A stretch of DNA of 8,322 bases. Origin: Pseudomonadota bacterium. Its GTDB lineage: Bacteria; Myxococcota_A; Polyangia; Polyangiales; Polyangiaceae. The notes under the pieces are model-generated. The model saw nothing but the letters and a program-made list of their open reading frames with translations, had not been told where the DNA came from and searched no databases. Below, piece after piece: positions 1 through 4,947 of this stretch (its first letter is position 1; the number at the start of each line of letters is the position of its first letter). The stretch is taken from NCBI GenBank assembly GCA_023411445.1, contig JAEYOT010000341.1, positions 1 to 8,322 of the forward strand, in the 5' to 3' direction. The translations under genes were made by a program, and so were the position numbers.

Positions 1-653
1 GCTTCGAGTGGTTCGGGGGCGCCGTGAACGCGGATCACCTGATCGCCAACAACTGCGGTGACGATATGTTCGACGCGGACTCGGGCTTCAGTGGGCGAGT
101 CCAATTCGCCTTCGGTCGGCAGATCGAGCCCATCACCACGGATCCCAACGGCTTCGAGTGGGATACCGACAGCTCGGCCTTCGACAAGGCTCCGACGACT
201 CGGCCACAATTCGCGAACGTTACCTTGTGTGGCACCGGTCAGGACGCTCCCATCGCGGGAGCCGAGGTCGGCATGGTGCTGCGGCGTGGCGTGGACGGCT
301 CGATCACGAACGCGCTGGTGACCGGGTTCGCTACCGCGGGCTTGAGCTTGCGCAACGCAGCCGACACCGGCGTCACCGTCACGAGCTCCCTACTGTTCGG
401 CAACGCCGCGCCCGTGGACGCAGCGCACGAAGGCGGCGAGGCTTGGTTCACGGAGCAAGCAGGCAACGGCCTTGAAGCGCCGAAGGGTTTCGGCGACTGC
501 ACGGCGGCGACACCGACACCCTTTCCGCGCACGGCCATCGCTGGCGCCAAGCCCAAGGGCTTCGCAGACGAGAAGGCGGAGTTCATCGGTGCGTTTCGGG
601 ACGCAGACGACGATTGGATGACCGGCGCCTGGGTGGACTGGGCGACGGAGTAG
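1..653 (+). CDS. C-terminal part of a secreted beta-helix-type protein (5' end outside window)
   Basis: The frame is open from base 3 and stops with TAG at 651-653, giving 216 visible residues; the true start lies upstream, so the GTG at 24 is only an internal valine. The segment starts with FEWFGGAVNADHL and a GCGDDMFDAD-like stretch (CGDDMFDADSGFSG), then short hydrophobic/Gly/Asn-rich strands such as VGMVLRRGVDGSITNALVTGF and TGVTVTSSLLFGN. Such 'WFGG..N...GDD.FD.D.G..G' segments are familiar from large secreted or lipoprotein beta-helix proteins of myxobacteria and Bacteroidetes; the alternating strands support a right-handed parallel beta-helix. It is probably exported, but the signal peptide is out of view. 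The last 60 residues are Ala/Asp/Trp-rich, with no recognisable sorting domain. The function is unknown; enzymatic activity cannot be argued because no catalytic motif is visible. I am confident that it is coding, moderately confident of the fold. Confidence 0.8.
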   Translation, partial: FEWFGGAVNADHLIANNCGDDMFDADSGFSGRVQFAFGRQIEPITTDPNGFEWDTDSSAFDKAPTTRPQFANVTLCGTGQDAPIAGAEVGMVLRRGVDGSITNALVTGFATAGLSLRNAADTGVTVTSSLLFGNAAPVDAAHEGGEAWFTEQAGNGLEAPKGFGDCTAATPTPFPRTAIAGAKPKGFADEKAEFIGAFRDADDDWMTGAWVDWATE

Positions 654-730
654 CTGGCGCTGCCGTGTGTTTCCGGGTGATGGCTCGAGCTGCAGCCACC
701 TCGGAATCGCGGCCAGCCCACGTTCGAGAT

Positions 731-764
731 GGGCCCTGGGCATCGCTCGGGGCCTTCTTCTTTT
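731..764 (+). terminator. Rho-independent terminator after the beta-helix gene
   Basis: Bases 732-741 (GGCCCTGGGC) pair with 745-754 (GCTCGGGGCC) around a 3-base loop, giving a 10-bp stem with two G-U pairs. It is followed directly by a T-rich run (TTCTTCTTTT, 755-764). It lies 78 bases after the stop at 653, the expected place for the end of that transcript, and insulates the next gene. The opposite strand has no T-run, so it should work on the + strand only. Confidence 0.75.
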
Positions 765-838
765 GTGCACGCCTCGTGTCGCCGTTCCTCGCTAGGAAGT
801 TTCGGGTTGTCGCTCCGTAGAGCGGTGGTACCCAAGCG

Positions 839-909
839 ATGAAAGGTGAGGCGAGTGGCGAAGATCCTACCAAGGGGGGCCCTTGGTGAACGACTGAAGG
901 TGAGGGAAC
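839..909 (+). promoter_or_regulatory. Structured leader with small ORFs and duplicated Shine-Dalgarno segment
   Basis: The leader of the zinc-ribbon membrane gene holds three elements. A 9-base segment AAGGTGAGG occurs at 843-851 and again at 897-905. Each copy is followed by a GTG, at 855 after 3 bases and at 910 after 4 bases. Two tiny ORFs are possible: ATG 839-889 (16 aa) and GTG 855-929 (24 aa, overlapping the main start by 20 bases). Between the two Shine-Dalgarno copies lies a perfect hairpin (869-887). This could be a leader-peptide or occlusion arrangement, or a chance product of GC-rich sequence. No convincing -35/-10 pair is visible in 654-838. Confidence 0.3.
869..887 (+). repeat. 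Perfect inverted repeat (8-bp stem, 3-base loop) in the leader
   Basis: ACCAAGGG (869-876) and CCCTTGGT (880-887) are exact reverse complements around a GGG loop; 868/888 can add a G-U pair. No T-run follows, so it is not a terminator. It ends 9 bases before the AAGGTGAGG Shine-Dalgarno segment at 897, so it could affect ribosome access or act as a protein-binding operator. Confidence 0.5.
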
Positions 910-1650
910 GTGCTGCCGGCGCTGTGTAGAGCGTGCGGCGCCTCGGGGCAGCTGTTGCGCCGCGAGCTGCACTGTCAGGCGTGCGGCGCGCGCGAGTCGC
1001 TACCGCCCGAAGAGGGCGCGCTGGTCGGTGAGCTGCAGCACCGACTGTTCACGGCGGCGCGCACGTCGCTGCAGCCCACGCCGCCGCTCCGCGCGCTCTC
1101 CGGCACGTTCGAGCGCGGTTCGTTGATCGGAGCTGCTGCCTGGTCCTTGTTTGCGCTGGGCGTGGCGGTGACCGGCAGCGTCGTGCTCGAGTCCTGGTCG
1201 CAGTGGCAAGCAGTCGCGGGCAGCTCCCGGCTCGCGCAGGTCACCTCGGCGCTGCTCGTGCCCGGGATGGTGCTGTCGATCCCCGCCAGCTGGGTGGTGG
1301 CGCGGCAGGTCGGTCGCGCTCACTACCGGCGCGTGGTGCGCCCGCACCTGCTGGCTTGGCCGCCGCGCGCAGGCGCGACGGCCGCGCGCTGCCGCGTGTG
1401 CCGCGCGGATCTGCCGGAGAGTCGCGAGCGCTTCGTGAGCTGCCGCTACTGTCGGAGCGAGAGCTTGGTGGGGCCGGACGTGCTCGAGCGTCGCGTGCCG
1501 GAGCCAGTACCAAGCGCGTCGCTGCCGCCGCGCGCGCCCGATCTGGCGAGCTGGGTGCGGGTCGCGATGGCGTTTTCGTTCGTCGGAACGCTGACGATTA
1601 GCGTCTGCTTGCTGTGGCTGGTCTACTACGGCCTCAGTACCATCCGCTGA
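910..1650 (+). CDS. Membrane protein with two four-cysteine zinc ribbons, function unknown
   Basis: The protein has 246 residues. The GTG start at 910 is well fixed: an in-frame TGA lies at 901-903 and GAGGG/AAGG precedes it. The N-terminus is a zinc ribbon with CxxC pairs at C6/C9 and C22/C25. Two hydrophobic helices follow (about 72-95 and 108-132), then a basic stretch, then a second ribbon with CxxC pairs at C161/C164 and C178/C181. A third membrane helix (about 216-240) lies near the C-terminus. Both ribbons have the spacing of rubredoxin-like or RNA-polymerase-type knuckles, so they probably bind structural zinc in the cytoplasm. With three helices the N- and C-termini fall on opposite sides, yet both ribbons would be cytoplasmic if helices 1 and 2 form a hairpin. 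I do not recognise the family. It stands alone: a terminator lies upstream, and the next gene converges 10 bp away. Confidence 0.8.
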   Translation: MLPALCRACGASGQLLRRELHCQACGARESLPPEEGALVGELQHRLFTAARTSLQPTPPLRALSGTFERGSLIGAAAWSLFALGVAVTGSVVLESWSQWQAVAGSSRLAQVTSALLVPGMVLSIPASWVVARQVGRAHYRRVVRPHLLAWPPRAGATAARCRVCRADLPESRERFVSCRYCRSESLVGPDVLERRVPEPVPSASLPPRAPDLASWVRVAMAFSFVGTLTISVCLLWLVYYGLSTIR

Positions 1651-1660
1651 ACGAACGGAG

Positions 1661-2086
1661 CTACTTGAGGACCGTCTCGGTCAAGATCGCGATCGACTTC
1701 ACGCCGCCGGCGCGGCTCAGGTCCATCGCTTCGATCGCAGCAGCGTAGCTAGCCTCGTTGGCCGCGTCGAAGTAGAGCACCTGCTGATTCTTGGCCGCGA
1801 GCAAGCGCGGAACGCGCTCCCTGAGCTCTGCTTTCGGGATCACGGTCGTGCTGACGCGGATCACGCCCGCCGCGTCGACGGTCATCACCAGCGGCTTGTC
1901 GTCGCTGGGCGGCGCCGGCTGCTCGTCACGGCTCTTGGGCGGCAAGTTGAGCCAGAAGGTCTTCGTGACCAGCGGCGTGACGATCATGAAGATGATGAGC
2001 ACGACCAGCACCACGTCGACCAGCGGAGTGACGTTGATGGCAGGCGCGCTGTGCTGCCGCTGGCCACGGCTCGGGGGCGCGGCCAT
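1661..2086 (-). CDS. exbD: ExbD/TolR-family energy transducer, second copy
   Basis: The protein has 141 residues and begins at ATG 2086, preceded by GGAG (2094-2097) with 7-base spacing. A longer open frame reaches 2197, but it lies inside the preceding gene. ExbD proteins are single-span inner-membrane proteins that work with ExbB as a proton-driven motor for TonB. The hallmark INVTPLVDVVLVVLIIFM motif covers about residues 17-34, with the proton-carrying aspartate at D24 in the only membrane helix (about 22-40). A periplasmic domain of about 100 residues follows, with the typical DAAG...PKAELRERVPRLL and TETVL ending. It is the last gene of the operon; the previous stop (TAG, 2091-2089) is 2 bases from its ATG, so translation is probably coupled. 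It differs clearly from its paralogue (FWLNLPP against GAGIELP after the helix), so this is not a recent duplication. Confidence 0.9.
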   Translation of the reverse strand: MAAPPSRGQRQHSAPAINVTPLVDVVLVVLIIFMIVTPLVTKTFWLNLPPKSRDEQPAPPSDDKPLVMTVDAAGVIRVSTTVIPKAELRERVPRLLAAKNQQVLYFDAANEASYAAAIEAMDLSRAGGVKSIAILTETVLK

Positions 2087-2088
2087 GG

Positions 2089-2535
2089 CTAAGCTCCGCC
2101 TCCGGCTCGCGCCGGCTTCTTTTCGATCACCTTCAGCCGGACACCCTTGAAGCCGATCTGCTGCAGCTCCAAGAACGCGCTGCGCATTCGGCCCCATCTC
2201 ATGCCCTGGTCGCTCGTCAGCACGAGGGTGCGCTCGGGCTGCTGCTGGTGGAGCTCCACCAGCTTGCCCTTGAGCTGACTCGGCTCGATCTTCTGCTGCT
2301 CGAGCAGCGTCGTGCCGTCCGGCGCGATCGTGACTTCGATGGGATTGCTTTGCTTGGGCTTGCTGTCCGGCGTGGTCACCTGCGGCAGCTCGATCCCCGC
2401 GCCCTCGTTCAGGGCCGGCGTGACCACCATGAAAATGATGAGCAGCACCAGCACGACGTCCACCAGCGGCGTGACGTTGATCTCCGGGGTGGCTCCGCTC
2501 TTCCGACTCTTGGCTGCTTGTATGGCTGCGCCCAC
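2089..2535 (-). CDS. exbD: ExbD/TolR-family energy transducer, first copy
   Basis: I place the start at GTG 2535 (148 residues) because AAGGAG sits 6 bases upstream at 2542-2547. The frame stays open to 2649, but that extension would overlap exbB and is low-complexity. The cytoplasmic N-terminus (about 17 residues) leads into EINVTPLVDVVLVLLIIFMVV with the conserved aspartate at D26 and one membrane helix (about 24-40). A periplasmic domain follows with IEVTIAPDGTTLL and GFKGVRLKVIEKK. The C-terminus ends in a short basic/Gly-Ala tail (KKPARAGGGA). With ExbB it should form the proton channel that drives TonB. It starts 28 bases after exbB and its stop is followed 2 bases later by the second exbD. 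Confidence 0.92.
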   Translation of the reverse strand: MGAAIQAAKSRKSGATPEINVTPLVDVVLVLLIIFMVVTPALNEGAGIELPQVTTPDSKPKQSNPIEVTIAPDGTTLLEQQKIEPSQLKGKLVELHQQQPERTLVLTSDQGMRWGRMRSAFLELQQIGFKGVRLKVIEKKPARAGGGA

Positions 2536-2541
2536 GTGAAG

Positions 2542-2547
2542 CTCCTT
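2542..2547 (-). promoter_or_regulatory. Ribosome binding site fixing the start of the first exbD
   Basis: The minus strand reads AAGGAG, then six bases (CTTCAC), then GTG at 2535. This is a near-ideal Shine-Dalgarno and spacing. It decides for a 148-residue product over the 186-residue open frame, which would begin inside exbB. Confidence 0.8.
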
Positions 2548-2563
2548 GGCTGGCAGCGCCGCC

Positions 2564-3265
2564 TCAGGCCGCGCGGGTCGCGCGCCTACTGCTGCTCCGG
2601 TCACGGTGCTGCTCGAGTTGCTCGAGTAGCTCGCTGCTGGAGCGGCCAAGCGCGGTCTCGATCGCGCTGATGCGCGCGTTCAGGTAGTTGAAGGCGATGA
2701 CGGCCGGGATGGCGACGAGCAGGCCGAAGGCGGTCTCGATCAGCGCCTCCGAGATGCCGCGCATCACGGGCGCGATGCCGGCGCTGCCCGCCGCGCCGAT
2801 GCCCTGAAAGGCGCCGATGATGCCGACCACCGTGCCGAGCAAGCCCACGAACGGCGCGAGCGAGCCGACGGTGGCGATCACGTTCATGCCCCGGCGCAGG
2901 TCCTCGCCCACCGCTTCCTGGCGCCGCTCGCCTTCGCTGCGCGCGAGCTCTGCCGGCGAGAGCCCCTCCGCACCGCCGTCCTGGCAGGCCCGGACGTAGC
3001 GGCCTACGATCGGTCCTACCACCTTGGCCAGCGTGGACGACGGGTGCTGGCTCGCCAGCGTGACGAGCTCCTCGAGCCGCCATTCCTCCAGCAGCTCACC
3101 GGCACGCGCGGCGAACGAGCGGGACTCCTTGGCGGAGCGCGCAAAGGCGATCACGCGCTCCAGCGTCACGCCCACGAACGACACCATCATCGCGGCCAGG
3201 CTCAGGGCGATGAGCTTGCCGAGCAGCGGCATGTGCGCCCACATTTCTGCGAAATCAAAGGTCAT
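2564..3265 (-). CDS. exbB: ExbB/TolQ/MotA-family proton channel protein
   Basis: The protein has 233 residues, close to E. coli ExbB (244). It starts at ATG 3265 with GGGAG at 3275-3279, 9 bases upstream. ExbB forms the pentameric inner-membrane scaffold of the TonB motor. Visible parts: a first membrane helix at about 15-38 (LIALSLAAMMVSFVGVTLER), a cytoplasmic loop of about 90 residues, then the family signature with helix 2 (about 128-155: NVIATVGSLAPFVGLLGTVV) and helix 3 (about 175-197: LIETAFGLLVAIPAVIAF). The polar pore residues T145 and T178 and the conserved E176 are present. The C-terminus is a charged, partly coiled tail rich in Glu, then Arg/Ser. It sits 30 bases after tonB. TolQ or AglR-type motor roles are alternatives by sequence alone; the adjacent tonB favours ExbB. 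Confidence 0.92.
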   Translation of the reverse strand: MTFDFAEMWAHMPLLGKLIALSLAAMMVSFVGVTLERVIAFARSAKESRSFAARAGELLEEWRLEELVTLASQHPSSTLAKVVGPIVGRYVRACQDGGAEGLSPAELARSEGERRQEAVGEDLRRGMNVIATVGSLAPFVGLLGTVVGIIGAFQGIGAAGSAGIAPVMRGISEALIETAFGLLVAIPAVIAFNYLNARISAIETALGRSSSELLEQLEQHRDRSSSRRATRAA

Positions 3266-3295
3266 GATCGGTTTCTCCCATCCGACGCAAGCGTC

Positions 3296-4060
3296 TTAAG
3301 TCCTCAACTTGAACGGAAACTTCATGTAACGAACGACGCTCACGGGCTTGCCGTCGGCGTCCAAGGCCGGCTTGAAGCGGAGCGCCTTCACGGCCGCGAC
3401 GCACACCTGGTGAAGCTGGGTCGGTCCCTTCAGCGCGCGCACGTCCGTGACGTCGCCCTGCTCGTTCACCACGTAGCGGACCACGACGGTGCCCTCGAGG
3501 CCCGCGGCCTTGGCGTCTGCCGGGTACTCAGGCTTGACGAGCGCCACCAGCGGCTCCGGCGGCGTCATGCCTTCCGACACCGGCACCGGCCGCTTCGGCT
3601 GGGGCAGCACGGGCGCGGGTGGCGGCGGCGGCGGCGCCGCTGGAGCCACCACTGCTGGCTCTGGCGCGCTGCTCCCACCGTCTCCGCTGCCCTGTTCGTA
3701 GGGATCGCCGCCGTCCACGGCTGGTTTGGCTTCCTTCTCCACGAGCTGCTCGTCGGAGAGGGTGCTCGGCGTCTGCAGCGCTCGTAAGCGAGGTCTCGGG
3801 TCGGGACGCGGCGGCTGCGCAGCAGACGGAGGCGCGGGCTCTGGTGGCGGCGGCGGTGGCTCCGGCTCGAGCGCGGGCTGGAGCTGCACCTCCACGGCCG
3901 TCTCCTCCTCCTCCTCGATCTCTTCGGCGACCGCGCTCGACGTGAGCACGAGGTAGGCCATACCGGCCGCCACCGTGAGCGCGCCCACGCTGCCGCCCAA
4001 GACGAGCCGCCGGATCCGCGAGACGTCGACGCGCTGTTTGCTCCAGTTCTCGAATGTCAC
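3296..4060 (-). CDS. tonB: TonB energy-transducing protein
   Basis: The protein has 254 residues from the proposed GTG at 4060 (N-terminus MTFENWSKQR). The open frame continues to 4219 but that stretch is low-quality Arg/His/Pro sequence in the divergent control region. The Shine-Dalgarno for the GTG is weak, so the start is uncertain. Layout: a basic cytoplasmic tail, one membrane anchor (about 19-42), a Glu-rich segment (46-55), a long Pro/Glu-Pro periplasmic spacer (about 60-175, with PPPPPP runs), and a C-terminal TonB domain (about 172-254). The TonB domain shows LVKPEYPADAKAAGLEGTV, FKPALDADGKPV and the final beta-strand RYMKFPFKLRT. It should carry the energy of the ExbBD motor to outer-membrane TonB-dependent receptors, none of which is encoded here. 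It is the first gene of the four-gene minus-strand operon and is divergent from phoB. Confidence 0.88.
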   Translation of the reverse strand: MTFENWSKQRVDVSRIRRLVLGGSVGALTVAAGMAYLVLTSSAVAEEIEEEEETAVEVQLQPALEPEPPPPPPEPAPPSAAQPPRPDPRPRLRALQTPSTLSDEQLVEKEAKPAVDGGDPYEQGSGDGGSSAPEPAVVAPAAPPPPPPAPVLPQPKRPVPVSEGMTPPEPLVALVKPEYPADAKAAGLEGTVVVRYVVNEQGDVTDVRALKGPTQLHQVCVAAVKALRFKPALDADGKPVSVVRYMKFPFKLRT

Positions 4061-4194
4061 CGTGAGTGAGGCGGAGCTTGCGGAGTGACGGTGACGGCGC
4101 CGTGGCGTCGCAGCGAATTGCCGGTGACCGTGCCCTGGCCCACCCGCGCGCGCTTCACAGCTGGGAGTCGGCCCGTTGCCCGGCGCCTGACGCG

Positions 4195-4204
4195 GTAGTA
4201 CTAC
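4195..4204. repeat. Perfect 10-bp palindrome next to the Pho box
   Basis: GTAGTACTAC is identical on both strands and ends 4 bases before the Pho-box-like repeat. A dimeric regulator could bind it, but a palindrome this short may be chance. Confidence 0.3.
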
Positions 4205-4208
4205 AAGC

Positions 4209-4226
4209 CTGTCACCCAATCGTCAC
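4209..4226 (+). promoter_or_regulatory. Pho-box-like PhoB binding site upstream of phoB
   Basis: The bases read CTGTCAC-CCAA-TCGTCAC: two 7-base repeats with a 4-base spacer, an 11-bp period. The enterobacterial Pho box is CTGTCAT-A(A/T)A(T/A)-CTGTCAC, with the same geometry. The first repeat matches at 6 of 7 positions (7 if C is allowed at the end), the second at 5 of 7. It lies 25 bases before the phoB start codon, which suggests autoregulation. The very short distance to the ATG would leave a short 5' leader. Confidence 0.6.
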
Positions 4227-4251
4227 AGCCGCCCGATACCCGAAGGACCGG

Positions 4252-4947
4252 ATGGCCCGAATTCTGATAGTCGAAGACGAGCAGGACATTCTCTCGGTCC
4301 TCGAATACAACCTGCGGCAAGCAGGTCACGACATCGTCGCGACGCGTTTCGGGCGAGACGCGCTCCGGCTGGTCAAGGACTCGCACCCGGATCTGATCCT
4401 GCTGGACCTGATGCTCCCGGACCTGAGCGGCACGGAGGTGTGCAAGCAGGTGAAGGAAGCGCCCGCCACGCGCGCCGTACCGATCGTGATGCTGACCGCC
4501 CGCGGTGAGGAGATCGACCGCGTCGTCGGCTTCGAGCTCGGCGTCGACGACTACGTGGTCAAGCCGTTCAGCATGCGCGAGCTGCTCTTGCGCATCCAAG
4601 CCATCTTGCGTCGCGACAAGGTGACGGAGAGCGAAGCGCAGATCGAGTTTGGCGTGCTGCGCATCGACCGCCAGGCCCACCGCGTGTGGGTGGAGTCGAC
4701 CGAAATTGAGCTGACCGCGCTGGAGTTCCGCCTGCTGGTGACGCTGTACGAGCGACGCAACCGCGTGCAGTCACGCAGCGCGCTGCTGGACGACGTGTGG
4801 GGCATCCAGGCGGACATCACGACCCGCACGGTGGACACCCACGTCAAGCGCTTGCGCGAGAAGCTGGAGGCGGCGCGCGGCTACGTGGAGACCGTGCGCG
4901 GCGTCGGCTACCGCTTCGTGGGTACGCCGGATGAGGCCACCGCTTGA
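4252..4947 (+). CDS. phoB: PhoB-like OmpR-family response regulator
   Basis: The protein has 231 residues, the size of E. coli PhoB (229). The ATG at 4252 gives the canonical MARILIVEDEQ start, with AAGGA at 4243-4247; the open frame from 4066 is an upstream extension. The receiver domain (about 1-120) has acidic pocket residues D9/E10, phosphoacceptor D52 (LILLDLMLP), T82 and K104 (VKPF). The winged-helix DNA-binding domain (about 128-225) shows LTALEFRLLVTL, recognition helix TRTVDTHVKRLREKL (191-205) and GVGYRF (217-222). It should be phosphorylated by the next gene's kinase and activate promoters by binding tandem direct repeats. phoR follows with a 4-base overlap. The PhoB assignment rests on overall similarity, the pairing with a PAS-containing kinase and the Pho-box-like site upstream; another OmpR-type role is possible. 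Confidence 0.85.
   Translation: MARILIVEDEQDILSVLEYNLRQAGHDIVATRFGRDALRLVKDSHPDLILLDLMLPDLSGTEVCKQVKEAPATRAVPIVMLTARGEEIDRVVGFELGVDDYVVKPFSMRELLLRIQAILRRDKVTESEAQIEFGVLRIDRQAHRVWVESTEIELTALEFRLLVTLYERRNRVQSRSALLDDVWGIQADITTRTVDTHVKRLREKLEAARGYVETVRGVGYRFVGTPDEATA

Larger units (their letters stand above)
4061..4251. promoter_or_regulatory. Divergent tonB / phoB control region
   Basis: The 191 bases between the two divergent starts must contain promoters for both operons. I see no clear sigma-70 -35/-10 pair on either strand. Visible elements are a Pho-box-like repeat (4209-4226), a 10-bp perfect palindrome GTAGTACTAC (4195-4204), and six copies of GTCAC or its complement between 4056 and 4226. 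GATACC at 4235-4240 could be a poor -10 for phoB. The open frames running through this stretch in both directions are probably non-coding extensions of phoB and tonB. Confidence 0.6.

Noticed and set aside
239..972. Minus-strand open frames opposite the beta-helix and leader region
   Set aside because: Their products are Arg/Ser/Pro-rich with no domain, and they shadow a real gene and a terminator; this is typical of high-GC antisense frames.
2087..2197. Longer start of the second exbD at 2197
   Set aside because: It would lie inside the first exbD, whereas ATG 2086 has GGAG with 7-base spacing right after the previous stop.
2536..2649. Longer start of the first exbD at 2649
   Set aside because: It would overlap exbB by 86 bp, and a near-perfect AAGGAG sits in front of the GTG at 2535.
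3616..3637. GGC microsatellite-like run
   Set aside because: It is the codon run for the poly-proline spacer of TonB, not an independent repeat element.
3044..3787. 247-codon plus-strand open frame opposite exbB/tonB
   Set aside because: The product is His/Arg/Leu-rich low complexity, antisense to two well-supported genes.
4061..4219. Long start of tonB at 4219
   Set aside because: The extra 53 residues are Arg/His/Pro-rich filler in a GC-rich open frame overlapping the divergent control region; TonB normally starts with a short basic tail before its anchor.
4066..4251. N-terminal extension of phoB by 62 codons from ATG 4066
   Set aside because: The added sequence is unlike any receiver domain, covers the Pho box and promoter region, and the ATG at 4252 has a Shine-Dalgarno and gives the canonical MARILIVEDEQ start.
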